NCBI GenBank assembly: GCA_965230425.1
Contig: CBDDKW010000019.1
Span: forward strand, 1 to 64,000
DNA length: 64,000 nt
Source: CBDDKW01 sp965230425
Lineage (GTDB): Bacteria; Pseudomonadota; Gammaproteobacteria; UBA1113
Direction: 5' to 3'
The position numbers and the translations under genes are program-made. The notes beneath the pieces are model-generated. The model saw only the letters and a list, made by a program, of their open reading frames with translations. It did no database searches and was not told where the DNA came from. Of this stretch, positions 28,998 to 38,571 are shown piece by piece; position 1 is the stretch's first letter, and each line of letters begins with the position of its first letter.

Positions 28998-30028
28998 GGT
29001 TGCACCTCGGTTGAGGCGTTTTTGTATAATGATCGCCATTGTAGCCAAGCACAATGACGCCAAGCTAAGTAGCATGAAATTAGCAAGGCTAGTGCCAGAG
29101 GCCAAGGATAAAGTGGTTTAATAGGTTTTAATAAGGTTTTGTCTGAACTAATGGGTTCTAGCTTATCTAGCGTTTTATAAACTTTAGCTAAAGCTTGCGT
29201 ATTTTTTGCCCTAAAAAATTGTCCGCCCGTCGCTTTAGCAATATCTTCTAAGGTACTTTCATCTAAATCAGCAGAAGGATTGATACGTTGTGGGCCGAAT
29301 ACACTGGGAAGTACCATACTGTCTGCACCAAAGCCAATGGTGTAAATTTTTATGCCCTGTTGCGCGGCTAAATGCGCAGCAGCTAGCGGTGCAACAGTGC
29401 CACTATTGTTAGCGCCGTCAGTGAGTAAGATCAGTACGCGGCTTTGTTTCGGATACTTCATTAAGCGTTTAACGGCTAAACCAATGGCATCACCAATGGC
29501 GGTTTGTTGTCCTGCTAGACCTATGGTTGAGTCATTGAGCATGTGAGCGACTGTTTGTCGGTCAAAGGTGAGTGGTGTTTGTAAATAGGCACGGGAACCA
29601 AATAAAATCAAACCTAGGCGATCGCCTTTACGCTGTTGGATAAAGTTATCAGCAACAGATTTGATAGCTTGCAGGCGATTGGCTTTTTTACCTGCGACTT
29701 GCATATCAGGAATACGCATACTGCCGGATAAATCTACTGCCATCATAATATCTCGGCCATTACGTGGTAACTCAATAGGCTCACCCAGCCATTGGGGACC
29801 TGCAGCAGCTAAGACCAGCAAACACCATAATAGATAAGCTAAACATGAACGCGTGGTACTCGCTTTGAGTTTGGTAAAATGCTGGCTAGTGCTGAGTTGA
29901 GTGATCGATTGGTAGAAAGGTACCCGTAGTGCTGCCTGTTGTTTTATTTTCGCACTAGGTATACACCAGCGCAGTAGCCAAGGTAGGGGTAACAGTAATA
30001 AAAGCCAAGGTGCTGCTAATTCAATCAT
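28994..30028 (-). CDS. batA: BatA-type von Willebrand factor A protein
   Basis: An N-terminal transmembrane helix (PWLLLLLPLPWLLRW) and a second hydrophobic segment precede a VWA domain with a perfect MIDAS DLSGSM near residue 90. TIGLAG and ILLTDGANNSG complete the metal site. The C-terminal helix is WPLALALLISCYLAW. About 344 residues. It overlaps DUF4381 upstream and batB downstream by about 4 bases each, showing translational coupling. Confidence 0.92.
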   Translation of the reverse strand: MIELAAPWLLLLLPLPWLLRWCIPSAKIKQQAALRVPFYQSITQLSTSQHFTKLKASTTRSCLAYLLWCLLVLAAAGPQWLGEPIELPRNGRDIMMAVDLSGSMRIPDMQVAGKKANRLQAIKSVADNFIQQRKGDRLGLILFGSRAYLQTPLTFDRQTVAHMLNDSTIGLAGQQTAIGDAIGLAVKRLMKYPKQSRVLILLTDGANNSGTVAPLAAAHLAAQQGIKIYTIGFGADSMVLPSVFGPQRINPSADLDESTLEDIAKATGGQFFRAKNTQALAKVYKTLDKLEPISSDKTLLKPIKPLYPWPLALALLISCYLAWRHCAWLQWRSLYKNASTEVQP

Positions 30029-30501
30029 AAGCACCTCTTAACCCAGCGACTAGCAAGTAAAAATATTTCTTTATTGTCTGCTGTGAACGTTGCCTGATAG
30101 GGGGCAGTCATTAATAGCCGCCCTTGGCCTTGGGTAAATTCTGTGGTGCGACCACTATGATCAAGAAAATGCAGCCAAGCCTCACCATGTAAGCTAGCAA
30201 CTTCATCACGTGGAAACTTTGCCAAGGCTGCCTTACGTAATAAGGTGGATAATGCTGCGATAATAAGTGTAGCATTATCAGTTTGACCCACTTGTTGTTG
30301 TAAATGCTGAATTTGTTTTAACAGAAAACGCTTGCGGCGTAGACGTTGCCAATAACGATAACCAAATATGCTAAGCGTAACTAAAATAATTGCTAGAATA
30401 GTGAGTACGATATACCAGCCAGGTGCTAGTGGCCACCAAGAAACAGCCTTCGGCAAATGAATATCGCGCAGTGTGCTCAAGGCATTTTGTTGGGCTGTCA
30501 T
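30025..30501 (-). CDS. DUF4381 membrane protein
   Basis: A 158-residue protein. WWPLAPGWYIVLTILAIILV supplies one transmembrane segment near residues 22-45, followed by a basic cytoplasmic helix (RYWQRLRRKRFLLKQ) and a helical domain containing EVASLHGEAWLHFLD. This is the standard DUF4381 layout between the DUF58 and VWA genes of the operon. It starts within the DUF58 stop codon (ATGA). Confidence 0.88.
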   Translation of the reverse strand: MTAQQNALSTLRDIHLPKAVSWWPLAPGWYIVLTILAIILVTLSIFGYRYWQRLRRKRFLLKQIQHLQQQVGQTDNATLIIAALSTLLRKAALAKFPRDEVASLHGEAWLHFLDHSGRTTEFTQGQGRLLMTAPYQATFTADNKEIFLLASRWVKRCL

Positions 30502-31469
30502 GCTCGCCTCCTTTGCCCAGCAAGGGCAAACTGCAAGCGTTGGATAATATCATCATCAGTGGCTATGCTGATTAAGGGTATAGAAAGCTGGCGTAACATG
30601 GTTTGTAACCGCTGATGGCGCTGGGTGAAATATTCACGATAGGCTTGGCAGAATTTTGTATTGCTTGTATCAATATTAGCAATTTGTTCGCCATCACTGA
30701 TGCCATAACGATTTGGTGGTGGGGGTTCAGATTCAATAGGATCGTAAATGCTATTACAGATAATATCCTGATGCTGACTCAATTGGCTCAAATGATTACG
30801 GCTGGTTTCTGAGACAAAATGAAAATCACTAAAAATAAAAATTAGGCTGCCAGGGCGAACAACACGGCGTAAACGTCCCAGTGCGTTGGCTAGCGGATCG
30901 GAATACTTCTGTGGTGTTACTGTCTGCTGTGAGGCTTCGGCAAGATTTTTGAGTATGGGCAAAACGCCGAATTTCTTGCCTCTTGGGCGTGATTCATAGT
31001 GCTGTTGTTCAGCAAAAATGAGTGCACCTATTCGGTCATTATGTTCTGCTGCTGCCCAAGCGACGAGTGCAGCACATTGGGCGGCAATCACTGATTTAAA
31101 GGCAACTCGGGTGGCAAATTGCATAGAAGCACCCTGATCGACGAGTATAAACACAGGCCGTTCACGTTCCTCGCGAAAGATTTTGGTATGGGCTTTACCT
31201 GTTCGAGCTGTGACGCGCCAATCCATTAAGCGAATATCATCTCCAGGTAAATAGCTGCGGACTTCTTCAAAATCAATACCGCGCCCTTTAAAACCCGAGA
31301 CGTAACCGCCGGCATTATGGGTATAGACTGTGCGTTGATTGCTGAGATTAATGGCACGTGCACTGTGTCGTAATTGGATAAGCTCTTCTAAACTAACATT
31401 ATGCCCATCAAACTCATGATTGAGAGACGTAGGTGTTGATTTATACTTATTGAGAATACGATTTAGCAT
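30498..31469 (-). CDS. DUF58 family protein
   Basis: A 323-residue cytoplasmic protein of the MoxR-associated DUF58 family. The signature G.GIDFEEVRSYLPGDDIRLMDWR is near residues 62-85, followed by a VWA-like fold (ILVDQGASM near 111, SLIFIFSDFHF near 210). It is the second gene of the operon, between moxR and DUF4381. Its role is presumably as partner or substrate of MoxR chaperone activity, which is known only in outline. Confidence 0.9.
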   Translation of the reverse strand: MLNRILNKYKSTPTSLNHEFDGHNVSLEELIQLRHSARAINLSNQRTVYTHNAGGYVSGFKGRGIDFEEVRSYLPGDDIRLMDWRVTARTGKAHTKIFREERERPVFILVDQGASMQFATRVAFKSVIAAQCAALVAWAAAEHNDRIGALIFAEQQHYESRPRGKKFGVLPILKNLAEASQQTVTPQKYSDPLANALGRLRRVVRPGSLIFIFSDFHFVSETSRNHLSQLSQHQDIICNSIYDPIESEPPPPNRYGISDGEQIANIDTSNTKFCQAYREYFTQRHQRLQTMLRQLSIPLISIATDDDIIQRLQFALAGQRRRA

Positions 31470-31510
31470 TGTTCACCTAGCGCAATGGAGTTCTATATTG
31501 ATAAGCAGCC

Positions 31511-32497
31511 TTATGGTACAGCAACTCTATTTAAAATTTCATCGATCACATGATCTGCATCAATCCCTTCTGCCTCTGCCTCAAAGGTTAATAAAATACG
31601 ATGGCGTAACACATCGTGGGCGACTGCTTGAATATCTTCAGGGGAGACGTAATCGCGTCCTTGTAACCATGCATGGGCGCGGGCGCAACGATCTAAGCCA
31701 ATAGTGCCACGAGGACTAGCGCCATAGCGTACCCATTTGGCTAAATCATCACCATAGGCTTGGCTGTGACGTGTTGCCATAACAATTTGGACTAAATATT
31801 CTTCCAAGGCCTGGCTTAAATGTAAGCTGAGTATATGCTGACGTGCGGCGAAGATGGTTTCTTGTGGCAATTCAGGGTGCTGTTGTTGCGCATTTGCATG
31901 GGCTTCTTGACGGTTAAGTGTGAGAATTTGTTGTTCAACCGTGCTATCTGGATAATTAATTCTCACATACATTAAGAAACGGTCAAGCTGAGCCTCAGGT
32001 AATGGGTATGTACCTTCTTGTTCAATGGGGTTTTGGGTTGCCATGACCAGGTATAAGTCAGGTAAAGTATAGGTTTGGCGGCCAATGGTGACTTGGCGTT
32101 CCGCCATAGCTTCTAATAAAGCGGATTGCACTTTGGCTGGAGCGCGGTTAATTTCATCGGCTAAGAGTAAGTTATGGAACAGAGGGCCTTGCTGGAAGGT
32201 GAAACTACCATCTTGGGGACGAAAAATTTCTGTACCGGTTAAATCTGCGGGTAATAAATCGGGGGTAAATTGTATACGATGAAAGCTACCTTCAATGCAC
32301 TGAGCTAATTCTTTAATTGCTTTAGTTTTGGCTAATCCAGGTGCACCCTCCACGAGTAAATGGCCGTCAGAGATCAAGGCAATGAGCATACGGGTGATTA
32401 AGTGCTGCTGACCAAGAATTCGGGTGCTTAAAAAGTCTCTAAGCTGCTGAATGTTACTTAGGGCGCTAATAGGCTCGATAGCAATGGAGGTTGTCAT
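31511..32497 (-). CDS. moxR: MoxR-type AAA+ ATPase
   Basis: The first gene of the operon. Walker A is GAPGLAKTKA, Walker B is LLADEINRAP, sensor 1 is VMATQNPIEQEGTYPLPEAQ, and the C-terminal lid contains RYGASPRGTIGLDRCARA. About 329 residues from MTTSIAIE, preferred to the codon 18 bases upstream. MoxR ATPases are proposed chaperones that assemble or activate metal-VWA complexes, here BatA/BatB. Confidence 0.95.
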   Translation of the reverse strand: MTTSIAIEPISALSNIQQLRDFLSTRILGQQHLITRMLIALISDGHLLVEGAPGLAKTKAIKELAQCIEGSFHRIQFTPDLLPADLTGTEIFRPQDGSFTFQQGPLFHNLLLADEINRAPAKVQSALLEAMAERQVTIGRQTYTLPDLYLVMATQNPIEQEGTYPLPEAQLDRFLMYVRINYPDSTVEQQILTLNRQEAHANAQQQHPELPQETIFAARQHILSLHLSQALEEYLVQIVMATRHSQAYGDDLAKWVRYGASPRGTIGLDRCARAHAWLQGRDYVSPEDIQAVAHDVLRHRILLTFEAEAEGIDADHVIDEILNRVAVP

Positions 32498-32553
32498 AAT
32501 CCTTGTCATCCTCATAATTAACTTGGTTCCCCGCAGCTTGCTGCGGGCACTTT

Positions 32554-32680
32554 ACGCTTGGGGATTCTTAAGGGGAGTCAGCGTAGACTCCCCTTAAGTC
32601 GCTGTCGCGCGAACTTGGTTCGCGCAGGCGAAATATTACTAGGAAATAAAATTCCCGAAGCTTGTTTCGGGGATTTTTAT
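32554..32680. repeat. 127-bp triple-hairpin repeat, copy 2
   Basis: The same three stem-loops in the same order and the same total length as 13214-13340. The last stem is degraded (CCCGAAG/TTTCGGG) and is followed by GATTTTTAT. It lies upstream of moxR, so here it is not a gene-end terminator for a plus-strand gene. Confidence 0.85.
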
Positions 32681-32735
32681 CACGGGGCTTATGCTAACGT
32701 GGATTATTGGTGGAAATCAAGGGTTAGGGGATAAG

Positions 32736-32910
32736 TCTTGATTTAAGCATAAAATGCTTAGTTGAAGTTTTAATCTTAGCGTTTATTAGCCAAGTCTCGG
32801 CTACATCCATGTAGCTTGCACCATACTCGTGATAGCGCCTTTTACTCGCCTTGGCTAATAAACGCTAAGATTAAAACAACAAGGTACAAATTAGGGTGCT
32901 TAAATCAAGA
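32736..32910. repeat. 175-bp nested inverted repeat
   Basis: Inner arms 32767-32794 and 32850-32877 are perfectly complementary over 28 bases (GTTTTAATCTTAGCGTTT... and its complement). Outer arms 32736-32749 and 32897-32910 are perfectly complementary over 14 bases. The loop is about 55 bases. It has the same architecture as 5311-5474 but a different sequence. Together with copy 2 of the 127-bp repeat it fills the 32516-33000 spacer. Confidence 0.9.
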
Positions 32911-32961
32911 ATTTGCTTTGTTAAGGTGCAGTTCCTTAAGGCAACGTTAAGCATTCTTTTA

Positions 32962-32967
32962 TATAAT
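32962..32967 (+). promoter_or_regulatory. Possible -10 box for the 870-aa orphan gene
   Basis: TATAAT lies 34 bases before the ATG at 33001. A -35 box at the right spacing is weak. The purine-rich AAAGAGA nearer the start is the likely ribosome site. Confidence 0.4.
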
Positions 32968-33000
32968 ATGCCAACCTCAGTAAATGAAAGAGAATAAACC

Positions 33001-35613
33001 ATGCTATTACATCAGGTCATTACTGCTTTAGGAGATATCACCGACGCCAATGAGGGTAGGTCATTCTCATTTTGGTCAAAGGCCGACTCCCCTAAGGCAG
33101 CAGCCAAGCATATTAAAGAGCGCCTCAATGAGCAGGAAATTATATTAGCAAATATGGCCTATTTTGTACAATCTGCCGGAGCAGCAGAGCAGATTGATGG
33201 CGATACTCCAGCCGCCGCAATTGTTGCCTATGCTCGAAGAGATAATTTGTTTACCACCAGTTCTGGCGAATACACTGACTTTGTAAATTTAGATCATACT
33301 GATGCTGCTGGACAAGCGCTCCTTACAGATGCACAAAAACAGCAATTAAGAACTGCCAAAGATTATATGAGTTTAAATTCGGTTGAGTTAAATGACCAGT
33401 TGTATATTTTAGGTCAACTGGATTATTACACAGGCTTAGTCGATTGTCCGGATGATACTTTCCCCGTAGCACCAGAAAACTCTCCCTTACGTACTGAGCT
33501 TTTAGCTTTACGTGAAGCTATGTTGTTGGAAAGGGGAGTTGCTGAAGCATATTATACAACAGCATCACGACGAATTTTCCAAAAATTTGCAGAAGATATT
33601 CTAAAAGTAAAATTTCAAAATGATTTTCTAGCAAAAGTGGCCACGGTGTATGACGATGAATCAAAACAACATTACACTTTACATCAAATGATTGATAGTT
33701 ATTTTCAATCTTGGCAGGTGGTGACTCATGAGTTAACAATCGGTCATGTGCATGAGATTTTTTCAGTGATAGCGCTCTATTTTAAATGTTATACTGCATT
33801 TGCAAATCCAACAGTTGTCACAGAAAAAACAGCAGTGTATCCTGCAATACGTGATGCATTATGTACAATGCGTGATGAATTATTAGATGATATGGCAGAA
33901 CAAGCACATGTTTTGGGTATGTCAGATGTTCTTGATGAATTAATGGAGGAGTATGAGCGAAGTTTATATGCTAGCTTAGGTAGTCATTTACACTCTCTTA
34001 CCAGCCGATTTGGCCGACCAGATGACTTATATACTTCTACGGAAGCGGCTGTCTTATTAATCAACTACTATAATGAATGCCCATGGGCTAATTCATTTGC
34101 AGATGCTGTTGATAATGTTGTGAGGTTATATGCTGTTTGCTTACAGATACAAACACAGGAAGATAGTTCCAAGTATGAGAGTGATTTACGCCACGTAACC
34201 ACTGATTTAGAGGGTGATAGCCAAGAAGGCTTGAGTGACAAAGACCAAAGGCAAAGACAAGCAGTACACATTGCCAAAGAGATGCAAGCTAAAATAGATA
34301 CTTTACATAGCCCAGCACTTGAAGAAGCGATCAATGGAGTTAAACAGCGCTTTGCATTACAGAATATTATTGCCGGCTTACAACAACGTGTAGCGAAATT
34401 ATCGGCAAAGGCTAACGACCCACTAACAGATGCACTGTCAGCAGTGATGATAGAGTTAGATCAGTTACCTGCTGGAGTTACTTCTATAAATGAGAATGAT
34501 GGCTTACAGCAATCATTAAAAACTATATTGACAATTATCATCGCTTACTCGGAAAAAACCACGGTGTCTCCTGGCTTACGTCAAGCATGTGATGAAGTAA
34601 GAAAACAATTACAAGATAAACTGACAACACAAGAGCTAAAAGCCATTTATCTTGAAGCACAATATGATGCTTATGCTACTCAATTAGTGACTGGCCTAAC
34701 TGACGATTTTACTGTTTCTGGTCTTAGTCAGAATGATCTCGCTGTAGAATTGTTGAAAAATTTAAATAATATACTGGATACCGATGACGTGCTTCTTGCA
34801 GAGGGTTATATCGATTATGATAGATATTATGCCGATAAAATGTCTCATATGGTCAGTGTGATCAATGAGCAATATTGCCAAGTTACGGGTGTAGATAAGA
34901 TCTATACCGATCCAACAGATAAGTTGCGCTTACAGCAAAGTCGTTCTTCCATCTATGTACACATTATTGAAAAGCAGATGCAAAGTATGAAAGATTGTCT
35001 GCCTTTAAAAGCTTATGCTGGATGGTTTATCTGTCATCTACAAGCCAATTTACAACGATATGTTGATAGTACAAAATCAACGTTCAAGGCAGCCTATGCC
35101 GATATGTTGATAACTCGCTTAGCCGGCTATTATGATGAATTACAAGAGAGTTCCAGTGAGTTGACAGAATCATGTATCAATAGCATGGTGTTATTTTTAC
35201 GTCATCATAAGAGCAGCATTTGTCGTTTATACAAATTAACAAATAGTATGAGACATCCACTTCTAGATGTGCTAGGTGATGCTATTGATGAAATCACTCC
35301 TCATTTAGATGCATATACTCAGGATACGCTCAAGCGCATGCAGCGGGATAATCGTTACCACCTTCATGAAAATCATAAGGTAACACTAGAAGAGTTAGAA
35401 TTTGACGCACCTAATTTATCTCAACTCGATCCAGCTCCTTGGTATCAGTCACTGATGGGAGCTGATAATAATATAGCCGTATTATCTTCTTGTAAGGAGT
35501 TGAGCGCACTGGAGATTGCAGGAACTTGGCTTGATGAAGAGATTATTCAGTATAAGTTAGCAGGCTTAGAGTCAGGTAGCACTTCTAGCAGTCCAGCTAG
35601 TTCATCAACATAA
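33001..35613 (+). CDS. Large protein of unknown function (870 aa)
   Basis: I recognise no family. The protein is acidic to neutral, rich in Leu, Gln, Asp and Tyr, and predicted almost wholly alpha-helical by eye. It has no signal peptide, membrane segment or obvious catalytic motif. The last 15 residues are Ser/Thr-rich (GSTSSSPASSST). Codon use matches the host genome. It stands alone, preceded by a 175-bp nested palindrome, a layout that recalls the broken gene at 5771. A secreted effector is one idea; there is no direct evidence. Confidence 0.75.
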   Translation: MLLHQVITALGDITDANEGRSFSFWSKADSPKAAAKHIKERLNEQEIILANMAYFVQSAGAAEQIDGDTPAAAIVAYARRDNLFTTSSGEYTDFVNLDHTDAAGQALLTDAQKQQLRTAKDYMSLNSVELNDQLYILGQLDYYTGLVDCPDDTFPVAPENSPLRTELLALREAMLLERGVAEAYYTTASRRIFQKFAEDILKVKFQNDFLAKVATVYDDESKQHYTLHQMIDSYFQSWQVVTHELTIGHVHEIFSVIALYFKCYTAFANPTVVTEKTAVYPAIRDALCTMRDELLDDMAEQAHVLGMSDVLDELMEEYERSLYASLGSHLHSLTSRFGRPDDLYTSTEAAVLLINYYNECPWANSFADAVDNVVRLYAVCLQIQTQEDSSKYESDLRHVTTDLEGDSQEGLSDKDQRQRQAVHIAKEMQAKIDTLHSPALEEAINGVKQRFALQNIIAGLQQRVAKLSAKANDPLTDALSAVMIELDQLPAGVTSINENDGLQQSLKTILTIIIAYSEKTTVSPGLRQACDEVRKQLQDKLTTQELKAIYLEAQYDAYATQLVTGLTDDFTVSGLSQNDLAVELLKNLNNILDTDDVLLAEGYIDYDRYYADKMSHMVSVINEQYCQVTGVDKIYTDPTDKLRLQQSRSSIYVHIIEKQMQSMKDCLPLKAYAGWFICHLQANLQRYVDSTKSTFKAAYADMLITRLAGYYDELQESSSELTESCINSMVLFLRHHKSSICRLYKLTNSMRHPLLDVLGDAIDEITPHLDAYTQDTLKRMQRDNRYHLHENHKVTLEELEFDAPNLSQLDPAPWYQSLMGADNNIAVLSSCKELSALEIAGTWLDEEIIQYKLAGLESGSTSSSPASSST

Positions 35614-35662
35614 CTTACTCTGAGATTCCAAATAGGAAAAAAATTGGGTTTGTGATGATTGT

Positions 35663-36634
35663 TTACTGATTCAATTTATCTAGCAAACTCGTTTTAGTCT
35701 CGGCGTCGGCAAAGCTGACTTCAATCGCAGTTCGAGTAATATCAATTAATTCAGCATCATTCAAGCCAAATTGTGCTTGAGCTTGATCGTATTCATTACC
35801 AATTGTTGTAGCAAAGTGTGGTGGGTCATCTGAATTAAGCGTTACTTTAACGCCAGCATCACGCAATTGTAAAAAGGGGTGTGAGGCATAGTCAGGATAC
35901 ACACCTAAAGCAATATTACTGCCTGGACTGACTTCAAGACTAATATCACGCTCAATCAATGCCTGAATTAAATCTGCATCCTCAATAGAGCGAACGCCAT
36001 GACCAATACGTTTAACGGGTAAATGATCAATGGCTTCCCAGACACCTTCAGGACCTACATGTTCTCCAGCATGGACGTTACATTGTAAACCCGCTTCATG
36101 CGCGATAGCATAAGCCGGTGCGAATTGCGCAGGTGGGAAATCGGCTTCATTACCTCCCATACCAAACCCTACTACTAATGGGTGAGGATGGCGTACTACA
36201 TCCTCAGCTACAGCAATACACTTTTCTAGGCCAAAATGACGTACACAACTCACAAGGATCCGCGCTTCAATATCATGGTCTAATTTAGCTTGCTCCATAG
36301 CCGCCACGATAGCGTCAAGCATATTTTGATAACTCAGGCCAGAGGCCTGTGCATGGTCACTAGAAGGCATTAATTCAGCGTAAATGACACCCTGCTTTGC
36401 ACTGGCAGATAAATAATCATAAGTAATATCATAGTAATCTTCAGGAGTACGAATAACGCTGCTTGCAATATCGTAGACATGCAGAAAATCAAGAAAATCC
36501 CGCCAATTAAATGAATGTTCATCTTTGAAAATTTCTTCAGGTATACTTAAGTGATTGCGTTTTGCTAACTTGCGGACGCGGGCTGGACTAATCGCGCCTT
36601 CTAAGTGTAAATGTAATTCTGCTTTTGGGACCAT
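35663..36634 (-). CDS. add: Adenosine deaminase (adenosine/adenine deaminase family)
   Basis: Zinc hydrolase that deaminates adenosine to inosine. Zinc and catalytic motifs are intact: HLHLEG (residues 7-12), NVHAGE with the catalytic Glu near 195, GHGVRSIED near 217, SLEVSPGSN near 234, and NSDDPPHF with the zinc-binding Asp near 271. Length 323 residues fits. The SDDPPHF form also occurs in relatives acting on adenine, so substrate choice is not fully certain. It fits the nucleoside-salvage genes 5-10 kb further on. Confidence 0.88.
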   Translation of the reverse strand: MVPKAELHLHLEGAISPARVRKLAKRNHLSIPEEIFKDEHSFNWRDFLDFLHVYDIASSVIRTPEDYYDITYDYLSASAKQGVIYAELMPSSDHAQASGLSYQNMLDAIVAAMEQAKLDHDIEARILVSCVRHFGLEKCIAVAEDVVRHPHPLVVGFGMGGNEADFPPAQFAPAYAIAHEAGLQCNVHAGEHVGPEGVWEAIDHLPVKRIGHGVRSIEDADLIQALIERDISLEVSPGSNIALGVYPDYASHPFLQLRDAGVKVTLNSDDPPHFATTIGNEYDQAQAQFGLNDAELIDITRTAIEVSFADAETKTSLLDKLNQ

Positions 36635-36715
36635 GAGTTTGCTCTTAATTAGGTTATTTATTTAACATAGTGTATTTTTTGTCAGAATACTAGGGTTTAT
36701 TGTTCAAAGTGAGTC

Positions 36716-36860
36716 AAATCATAAGGAGATTTCTCGCGTTGCTCGAAATCACAGAAACTTATTATTACTAAAAAACTATCATCATTTATGTTAAATAGTG
36801 TTGTCATTCCGAGTCATGGCTGTAAAGCCGTGACGAGGAATCTCCTGCCGACTTGACTAA
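36716..36860. repeat. Dispersed palindromic repeat, copy F
   Basis: Left half GTCAAATCATAAGGAGATTT...; right half TGTCATTCCGAGTCATGG with GGCTGTAAAGCC and ATCTCCTGCCGACTTGACT. It occupies much of the 36635-36954 spacer, which has no gene. Confidence 0.8.
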
Positions 36861-36954
36861 TTAATAATTTTATCAATATGTAAGATAATACTAGCAAAAA
36901 CAACTAGAATGTGGAATCCTTATATACTACGTAACCAAGGATGCCCAGCTTACT

Positions 36955-37647
36955 ATGAACATCAGTCGTATCGCATTACTCACGTGGATGATCTTACTGA
37001 GTATTTTACCCTTTAACACTGTTAGTGCATTACCACAACACATTGTATGTAATTCACAATTATTAGTAACAACCCCACAAACGGTTAGTTTCTATGCTGG
37101 CAGTGTCACCGAAAAAAACTATCTGGGTACCACTAGTGTTGGTCGTCTACTACGTAATAATGCTTCATGTTATTCTCAGAAAAAGATTGCTGCCGTTGTC
37201 TGGAATGCTGTGCCTAATCATCCACAGATTAAACGTCAAACATTCTCTACTAGAAATAAATACAATAATCGCAACCAAAATGTAGTTGTCCAATATCCAA
37301 AAGATTTTGCTAATGCACCACACAGCCAAAAAGCCGTATTCTGTCGCAGCCAAATCTTCAATAACAGTAAACATGTTATTAAAGTCTATGCAGGTAAGGT
37401 AGCGCTTAATCACCAAATAGCTGAAATTAAACCCTGGCATCACTTTGCTGGATTCAGCTTGTGTTATGCTAATGTGCCCTTGATTGCCCAGTATGACATT
37501 CCTAGCTCTCAAGCCAAGTTAATACAGCGCTTTCGCACCAGTAAAAAATATACAGACGTGAATCACTTAGTCCTAGCTGAATTCCCAAAGAACTTCCATA
37601 AAACGCATGTGATTAAAGTGCCTTTATTGGAGTTCACGGTGGGGTAA
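36955..37647 (+). CDS. Secreted protein with duplicated Cys-containing domain
   Basis: A 230-residue protein with a clear signal peptide (hydrophobic 6-22, cleavage near VSA). The mature part consists of two related halves: C-x-SQL...VSFYAGSV...ASCYS (about 32-80) and C-x-SQI...IKVYAGKV...SLCYA (about 129-178). Each half has a pair of cysteines that could form a disulfide. Function unknown; periplasmic or secreted. Its end overlaps the convergent abiEii gene by 24 bases. Confidence 0.8.
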   Translation: MNISRIALLTWMILLSILPFNTVSALPQHIVCNSQLLVTTPQTVSFYAGSVTEKNYLGTTSVGRLLRNNASCYSQKKIAAVVWNAVPNHPQIKRQTFSTRNKYNNRNQNVVVQYPKDFANAPHSQKAVFCRSQIFNNSKHVIKVYAGKVALNHQIAEIKPWHHFAGFSLCYANVPLIAQYDIPSSQAKLIQRFRTSKKYTDVNHLVLAEFPKNFHKTHVIKVPLLEFTVG

Positions 37648-38493
37648 ATAATTGGCTAGTTTCTCTAAACAAGATGAGAAAAATTCAGTGGACCATAATG
37701 CTAAATTGGTTTGCTCTTTATCTGATATAAATTGTGCAACATCTTTACTTGCGTTTTCCCAATCAATTTGGTTTATTTTTGCTTGAAGTTGGTCTATAAA
37801 CCATTCAGGTGTTACAGATAAACTATGTTGTTGCCATGGACTATTCTGTAAAAGTGCGTTCTTAAGTAATATGAAGTTAACGTCAGTTTTACGTGCAACA
37901 TACCAAAGAAAATCGAACCAGTCTCGACCTTTAATATAGTTACGACAAAGTAGGGCATGGCATTTACTGGCAAATAAACTAGCTTTATCTTGAGCTAGCA
38001 CGCCATAAGAAAGTGGAAAGTCTAAGTATTTTAATTCAAATTGTGACCCTGCTGGCGGGTGCGTATCAATTTCTAATTTGATGCGAATTTTAGGTCGATT
38101 AGTTCGAATATCTGTCAATACAAGTAATCCACCTTGAGAGTCAGCTTTTAAAAAAGTAGATTTCACGGTTTTTCCTAAATTTTTCTTAGGCTTCATTTCT
38201 AGTGTATAGCCATAAGTACTAAATTCATTAGCCATATGTTTTAGGTAAGGTTCCCAACTAAAATTTGGATCAGGTTCAAGCAAAACAAAATCCAGATCTT
38301 CGGAGAATCGTTGTAGATTATATAATATGCGTAGGCATGTACCACCATGAAATGCAGCTATTCGAAAAAAACCCGCACGTGACAAAGCTAATAATGCAAT
38401 ATCTTGCGCGATTTCTTTAAGAGCATGTTCTTGCTCTAGTACACTTTGACACTGATATTCAAGTAATTTTTGCTGAATTATACTGATGCTCAC
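37624..38493 (-). CDS. abiEii: AbiEii-type nucleotidyltransferase toxin
   Basis: Toxin half of a type IV AbiE abortive-infection toxin-antitoxin pair. AbiEii-family proteins are nucleotidyltransferases; some have been shown to modify tRNA acceptor ends. The active-site motifs are visible: HGGTCLR with G50/G51, then RFSEDLDF with D66 and D68. IRIKLEID and the ASKCHALLCRNYIKGRDWFDF segment further on match motifs III and IV. Length 289 residues is typical. It lies 78 bases after its antitoxin gene on the same strand. Confidence 0.9.
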   Translation of the reverse strand: MSISIIQQKLLEYQCQSVLEQEHALKEIAQDIALLALSRAGFFRIAAFHGGTCLRILYNLQRFSEDLDFVLLEPDPNFSWEPYLKHMANEFSTYGYTLEMKPKKNLGKTVKSTFLKADSQGGLLVLTDIRTNRPKIRIKLEIDTHPPAGSQFELKYLDFPLSYGVLAQDKASLFASKCHALLCRNYIKGRDWFDFLWYVARKTDVNFILLKNALLQNSPWQQHSLSVTPEWFIDQLQAKINQIDWENASKDVAQFISDKEQTNLALWSTEFFSSCLEKLANYLPHRELQ

Positions 38494-38571
38494 AGACTCT
38501 TTCCTTGATTGTGATTTCGATGTTGTTTATTTTAACTATAAAATCTTATGGGTCAATTAATTTTAATGTGT

